Positions 60,712 to 64,000 of a stretch of 64,000 nucleotides of DNA are shown one piece after another; the first letter of the stretch is position 1, and each line of letters opens with the position of its first letter. The stretch is taken from NCBI RefSeq assembly GCF_030818775.1, contig NZ_JAUTAU010000001.1:2174001-2238000 (forward strand), given 5' to 3'. The notes beneath the pieces were generated by a model. It searched no databases. It had not been told where the DNA came from and was given only the letters and a program-made list of their open reading frames with translations. The translations under genes were made by a program, and so were the position numbers. Source of the stretch: Bacillus sp. SORGH_AS_0510. GTDB lineage: Bacteria > Bacillota > Bacilli > Bacillales > Cytobacillaceae.

Positions 60712-60987
60712 ATGCAAGCGGCAGAGGAATTTGAACAATTATTAGAACAATATCGTTCCATTTGGAATAACCGATTATTAGTAAAAGGAGAGTCTAACAG
60801 CAAAGAAGTATTAACGGATGCGATAAAACGAGAATTACTTGATGAAAATTCTCACCCGCGAATCAGGAAAACTAAGTATGAAAAATATTTTCTAGCAATA
60901 AAAAGGATTATTACTTCTTCAATCCCGGAAAACACAAAATTATCTTTGATAAAAATTCATATGGAAGTTATGGAAACGATCGATTAG
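60712..60987 (+). CDS. Small cytoplasmic helical protein, unknown
   Basis: A 91-residue protein, predicted mostly helical (AEEFEQLLEQYRSIWNNRLL), rich in Lys and Glu, with no membrane segment. The ATG at 60712 is chosen because AAAGGAGGA is about ten bases upstream. It lies ten bases before the FixH-like lipoprotein gene, so the two are probably co-transcribed. I do not recognise the family. Confidence 0.5.
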   Translation: MQAAEEFEQLLEQYRSIWNNRLLVKGESNSKEVLTDAIKRELLDENSHPRIRKTKYEKYFLAIKRIITSSIPENTKLSLIKIHMEVMETID

Positions 60988-60997
60988 GAGTGGGAAT

Positions 60998-61465
60998 ATG
61001 AAAAAAATAATGTTTATCTTTATTACCGTATTATTTTTAAGCCTGACGGCAGCATGTGGGAATCAACATAAGGTTCATGAGGATCAGCCTCAAATGCTTG
61101 ACGTTGACTTATCTATTACCCCTGAAAAAGGGCAGATAAATGAACCAATCACATTTAAAGCAAAAGTAACCCAAGGAAAAGAAAAGGTAAATGATGCAGA
61201 TGAGGTGATTTTTGAAATTTGGCGTTCACAAGATGGTAAACATGAAAAAGTGGAGATTAAAAAATCAAAAGATGGAGTTTATAGCCTAGAAAAGACATTT
61301 CAACAAGAAGGTACATATTACATCATTTCTCATGTGACTGCTAGGGACATGCATAATATGCCCAAAAAGGAATTTGTTATTGGTACACCAAGTGAACCAG
61401 AGGATGCCAATACAAAAAACTCAATGGACGGAATGAACATGGACCCAAAAAGCGAAGGTGAATAA
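60998..61465 (+). CDS. FixH/YtkA-like lipoprotein with Met/His-rich tail
   Basis: A 155-residue lipoprotein. A signal peptide with lipobox LTAAC is followed by an immunoglobulin-like FixH/YtkA domain (LSITPEKGQINEPITFKAKV and FEIWRSQDGKHEKVEIKK). The C-terminal tail is Met/Asp-rich (NSMDGMNMDPKS) and might bind copper. The family is linked to cytochrome oxidase and copper handling. A terminator follows. Confidence 0.8.
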   Translation: MKKIMFIFITVLFLSLTAACGNQHKVHEDQPQMLDVDLSITPEKGQINEPITFKAKVTQGKEKVNDADEVIFEIWRSQDGKHEKVEIKKSKDGVYSLEKTFQQEGTYYIISHVTARDMHNMPKKEFVIGTPSEPEDANTKNSMDGMNMDPKSEGE

Positions 61466-61470
61466 AAGTG

Positions 61471-61497
61471 ACAGCCGAAAAGGCTGTTATTTTTTAT
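61471..61497. terminator. Terminator between the FixH-like and gerPC-like genes
   Basis: ACAGCC-gaaaa-GGCTGT followed by TTTTTTA. It overlaps the end of the convergent gene. Confidence 0.85.
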
Positions 61498-61886
61498 TCA
61501 TCGTCTTTTGGTCTGAAATTGACCTTTGCTTTTCCTAGTTTTTCAGTTAGTTTTGCATTGACTTTTGCGTTGATTATATCAGAAAATTCCCCCTCATAGT
61601 TTGTACCGATATTTAACTTTCCAGTTAATTCTTTAATTCCTAATTGACCAAAATTATTGGCATAATCTACATGATGTATGACTATTTGCTCGACCTTTAA
61701 TTGTTCAATTAGGATGGTTGGAGTGCTTTCCTTCTCTTTTGAGTTTGTATGAAGACAGTTTTCTTTTTCGGCACTATTCTGAACAATATTTATCTTGGCT
61801 TCTAGGATACTAATTTTTTTCTCCAATTCCACTATTTTATTCGACAACAGTTTATTGATGTTAAAAAAGCGAAAGAGTAATCGCAT
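61494..61886 (-). CDS. GerPC-like spore protein
   Basis: A 130-residue protein. An N-terminal coiled coil (NKIVELEKKISILEAKINIV) is followed by a segment with VEQIVIHHVDYANNFGQLG and ELTGKLNIGTNYEGEF, which resembles the GerPC family needed for germinant passage through the coat. The ATG at 61886 follows GAGGG. It is last in a four-gene minus-strand cluster with an Hsp20 protein and two GerPA/PF-like proteins, so a coat role is plausible. Confidence 0.6.
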   Translation of the reverse strand: MRLLFRFFNINKLLSNKIVELEKKISILEAKINIVQNSAEKENCLHTNSKEKESTPTILIEQLKVEQIVIHHVDYANNFGQLGIKELTGKLNIGTNYEGEFSDIINAKVNAKLTEKLGKAKVNFRPKDDE

Positions 61887-61986
61887 AAAAAACCCTCTAT
61901 TCAGAATTGGCATAATGAAGAGTTTATGAAGGATACCTACTTTCATCATATTTAACATTATCTGAAACATGCAAAAAAAAAGACGT

Positions 61987-62460
61987 TTACAAAATTTCTG
62001 TCACGTCAATTTGTGAATATTGCATATCAATATTTTTAGGAATTCTTACTTCAAGCATATTGTCCTTATAGTTTGCAGTTGCACCTTTCTTTTTTACAAT
62101 AGCTGGTAGGGTAATAATATGTTTATCATCATGATTGGGGACATGTTCAACAATGAGCTGATTGGTTGTATGATAAATACGAAGATTTTTAATCCAATCT
62201 TCATGTTTAACCGGTATGCGAACAAAGACAAAATCATGTGTTTCAAATGCAGAAGAGTTCAACCCACCTGTTCCTGTTTTTTGTTGAGTTACTTGTGACT
62301 GGAAGCCATTGAAAAAATCTTGAGGATTCATACCAGACATATTTGAAGGCATGATTTTCCCCAATAAATCCTGAACATATTTATCAATTTCCTCAGGTTT
62401 CATTTTTTGCATCTTATCTTTCATATCCTTATTAAAAGGGAAAATATTCCAGGGAAACAT
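61987..62460 (-). CDS. Hsp20/alpha-crystallin-like spore protein
   Basis: A 157-residue protein with an alpha-crystallin domain in its second half. VFVRIPVKHEDWIKNLRIYH and HIITLPAIVKKKGATANYKD are followed by the signature MLEVRIPK. The N-terminal ~60 residues are Met/Asn-rich and disordered-looking. Such proteins (CotM/CotP-like) occur in spore coats of bacilli. It is followed by the GerPC-like gene. Confidence 0.75.
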   Translation of the reverse strand: MFPWNIFPFNKDMKDKMQKMKPEEIDKYVQDLLGKIMPSNMSGMNPQDFFNGFQSQVTQQKTGTGGLNSSAFETHDFVFVRIPVKHEDWIKNLRIYHTTNQLIVEHVPNHDDKHIITLPAIVKKKGATANYKDNMLEVRIPKNIDMQYSQIDVTEIL

Positions 62461-62482
62461 GACTATTCATCCTTTCAATGCA

Positions 62483-62725
62483 TTAAAATTGATTAACAAT
62501 TGGGGCAGATGGATTTGCAATTTGGTCCTGATCACTTATATCCGTATCGGCGACACCATTAGTCGAGAAGGAAGAACTTGGGGATAAATCTCCAAGAGCC
62601 ATATTTGTGCCTACCCATTTTGTGTTTGCAGTATGGCTATTGTGGACCGCAGGGCCTAAAGAAATATTGGCATTATTGGCTATGGAATTAGTTTTGATAT
62701 TAAAAATATTTATTTGAAAAGGCAT
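62483..62725 (-). CDS. GerPA/GerPF-family small spore protein (2 of 2)
   Basis: An 80-residue protein: INIFNIKTNSIANNANIS, then LGPAVHNSHTANTKWVG and a short C-terminal tail IANPSAPIVNQF. It is a paralogue of the next-upstream gene, with matching FNI/FSL, HNxHTAN and IANP positions. Family members sit on the spore surface and ease germinant access. The ATG is preceded by AAAAGGAC. It is the second gene of the cluster. Confidence 0.75.
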   Translation of the reverse strand: MPFQINIFNIKTNSIANNANISLGPAVHNSHTANTKWVGTNMALGDLSPSSSFSTNGVADTDISDQDQIANPSAPIVNQF

Positions 62726-62740
62726 GGATTTTCAGTCCTT

Positions 62741-62983
62741 TTACATTTGATTGGAAACAACGTTTGCTGGATTAGCAATATCTCCCATGTCATTTACATC
62801 TGGATCAATAAACACATTCTCCATAGCAGCAGTTGGTGGAGCAAAGTCTCCAAAGGACGCATTTTGTCCTTGTGATTTTTGATTGGCAGTATGTGCATTA
62901 TGAAGGGCTTCTCCGATGTTGACAGACCCGTTGTTAGAAACACTGTTTATTTTTAGGCTAAAAATATTTATTACAGTCTGCAT
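62741..62983 (-). CDS. GerPA/GerPF-family small spore protein (1 of 2)
   Basis: An 80-residue protein: INIFSLKINSVSNNGSVN, then IGEALHNAHTANQKSQG and IANPANVVSNQM. It begins the minus-strand spore cluster. The ATG is preceded by AAAGGATGTG. A candidate sigma-K promoter and a 5' hairpin lie upstream (63009-63076). The family is required for coat permeability to germinants in Bacillus spores. Confidence 0.75.
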   Translation of the reverse strand: MQTVINIFSLKINSVSNNGSVNIGEALHNAHTANQKSQGQNASFGDFAPPTAAMENVFIDPDVNDMGDIANPANVVSNQM

Positions 62984-63008
62984 CCTGTCACATCCTTTAT
63001 TAATATTC

Positions 63009-63042
63009 CATCGAAGCCCCTGGGCATAAGGCTCCGATGGTG
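63009..63042 (-). other. Hairpin at the 5' end of the gerP-like transcript
   Basis: On the minus strand CCATCGGAGCC pairs with GGCTTCGATGG (one G-U-type mismatch) and no T tract follows. It would lie just after the predicted start site. Confidence 0.55.
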
Positions 63043-63048
63043 TTACCT

Positions 63049-63076
63049 CATACTATGCAGTTCATTGCCCATCCGT
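63049..63076 (-). promoter_or_regulatory. Candidate sigma-K promoter for the gerP-like cluster
   Basis: On the minus strand AC, 17 bases, CATAGTATG. Mother-cell sigma-K promoters read AC-N16/17-CATANNNTA, so this matches at all but the last base. Confidence 0.5.
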
Positions 63077-63206
63077 TATTACTTATTAAGATAATCCCAT
63101 TTTCACTACTGGGCACAATTGATTAAAGTTTAATATTTGCATATATATTTGATTCTTTTTAACATATAGTATAGAGAAGGATTCTAATCATAGAGAGGTA
63201 ATGTTT

Positions 63207-63974
63207 GTGAATAAAAAAACGGCTTTGATTACAGGTGGAGCTTCTGGCATTGGTAAAAAAACAGCAATCCATCTAGCAGAAAAAGGATATCAACTTGTGA
63301 TCAACTACCGAAATAGTGAATCAGAGGCACTTTCCTTAGTAAAACAATTGAAAGAATACTATGGGACAAAAAGTATAGCGGTTCAGGGAGATATAGCTAT
63401 AGAGGAGGATTGTGATCGAATTGTAAGGGATGCATTCTCAGCCTTTTCAACCATTGATGTTTTAATACATAATGCTGGACCCTACATACATGAAAGAAAA
63501 AAGCTGACTGAATATTCGTTTGAGGAATGGAATTATCTATTAAATGGGAACTTAACAGCAGTTTTTTATTTATCTAAATTAATTATTCCAACAATGCGTA
63601 AACAGAATTGGGGAAGAATTATTACACTAGGTTATGATCGGGTGGAAACTGCACCTGGGTGGGTTTATCGGTCTGCTTTTGCAGCAGCAAAAGCTGGATT
63701 AGCTTCATTAACAAGAACAATGGCAATGGAGGAAGCAGAATTCGGAATCACGGTTAATATGGTCTGTCCAGGAGATATAACAAGTGAATGGAAGGAAAAA
63801 AATATTGAAGAGGCCATTGGTGCTATGCATGGCTCGATAGGAAGGCAAGGAACAGGAGAGGACATTGCGAGAGTAATTGCCTTTTTAACAGATGAAAAAT
63901 CCGACTATATGACAGGAAGTATAATACCTGTTACCGGTGGGGTAGATGTTTTGGGAAAGATAAAAAAATCTTAG
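63207..63974 (+). CDS. Short-chain dehydrogenase/reductase with altered active site
   Basis: A 255-residue SDR-fold protein similar to FabG/YtkK. The NAD(P)-binding motif TGGASGIG and NNAG-like HNAGPYIHE are present. The catalytic YxxxK is replaced by FAAAK in SAFAAAKAGLASL, and the catalytic Ser position (ITLGYDRVET) is also unusual. The protein may therefore not be a normal reductase. GTG at 63207 is chosen for spacing to GAGAGGTA; an ATG at 63201 is too close. It stands divergent from the gerP-like cluster at the right edge. Confidence 0.85.
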   Translation: MNKKTALITGGASGIGKKTAIHLAEKGYQLVINYRNSESEALSLVKQLKEYYGTKSIAVQGDIAIEEDCDRIVRDAFSAFSTIDVLIHNAGPYIHERKKLTEYSFEEWNYLLNGNLTAVFYLSKLIIPTMRKQNWGRIITLGYDRVETAPGWVYRSAFAAAKAGLASLTRTMAMEEAEFGITVNMVCPGDITSEWKEKNIEEAIGAMHGSIGRQGTGEDIARVIAFLTDEKSDYMTGSIIPVTGGVDVLGKIKKS

Positions 63975-64000
63975 TTTATGGCCCAATTTTTTGAACAATT

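Noticed and set aside
1..64000. CRISPR arrays, tRNA or rRNA genes
   Set aside because: No regularly spaced repeats and no recognisable tRNA or rRNA sequence were found on either strand by eye.

Overview
The window reads as a chromosomal segment of a low-GC, endospore-forming member of the Bacillaceae. The evidence is gene content and order: two gerA-type germinant-receptor operons, gerP-like and small-heat-shock-type spore genes, spo0M, yodL, yozD, yozE, a yodTSRQ/ablB/kamA lysine cluster, thyA-dfrA, sinR/tasA/tapA/sipW, typical GGAGG-type ribosome sites and AT-rich intergenic DNA with many intrinsic terminators. The species cannot be fixed from sequence alone. No rRNA, tRNA or CRISPR array was seen.

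Layout. (1) 1-7.6 kb: two stress gene sets of the tellurite/Ter type. One is a phosphoribosyltransferase, StiP/PELOTA and HAD module entering from the left edge. The other is yceG-yceH(telA)-terD-terD behind a sigma-W-like promoter. (2) 7.7-11 kb: a dispersed repeat, thyA-dfrA, tatA and tatC. (3) 11-14.6 kb: a biofilm-matrix locus with sinR divergent from tasA, then tapA, sipW and an LPETG-anchored protein; it also holds a 50-bp perfect palindrome and several inverted repeats. (4) 14.6-31 kb: housekeeping and envelope genes: degV, an MBL hydrolase under a FadR-like box, ger operon 1, sco-ypmR-ypmS, a second-type rsgA behind a possible attenuator leader, msrA-msrB, a YjcZ-type small spore protein, a flavoprotein and a Trk/Ktr potassium channel. 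(5) 31-42.5 kb: lysine catabolism through beta-lysine, with a near-perfect sigma-E promoter before yodT, a sigma-54 activator, and a textbook sigma-54 promoter before kamA. (6) 42.7-48.8 kb: a 6.03-kb element that splits yodN. (7) 49-64 kb: small sporulation genes, a kinase, spo0M, yodL, a frameshifted deoD, copA, a Ctp protease, a COG0523 metallochaperone, several secreted or lipoprotein genes, and a mother-cell-type gerP-like/Hsp20 cluster.

The most notable object is the element at 42721-48757. A large serine recombinase and a complete germinant-receptor operon are inserted in frame inside yodN. Joining the two flanks at the shared AGAT restores a continuous reading frame of about 231 codons. 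Joining the two element ends gives an attP-like imperfect inverted repeat (19 of 25 arm positions match) centred on a GA dinucleotide. This resembles the sporulation-gene intervening elements (skin, SPbeta in spsM), but it is small and its cargo is a germination receptor. Other regulatory candidates are the leader-peptide/terminator arrangement before rsgA, the tasA control region and the FadR box.
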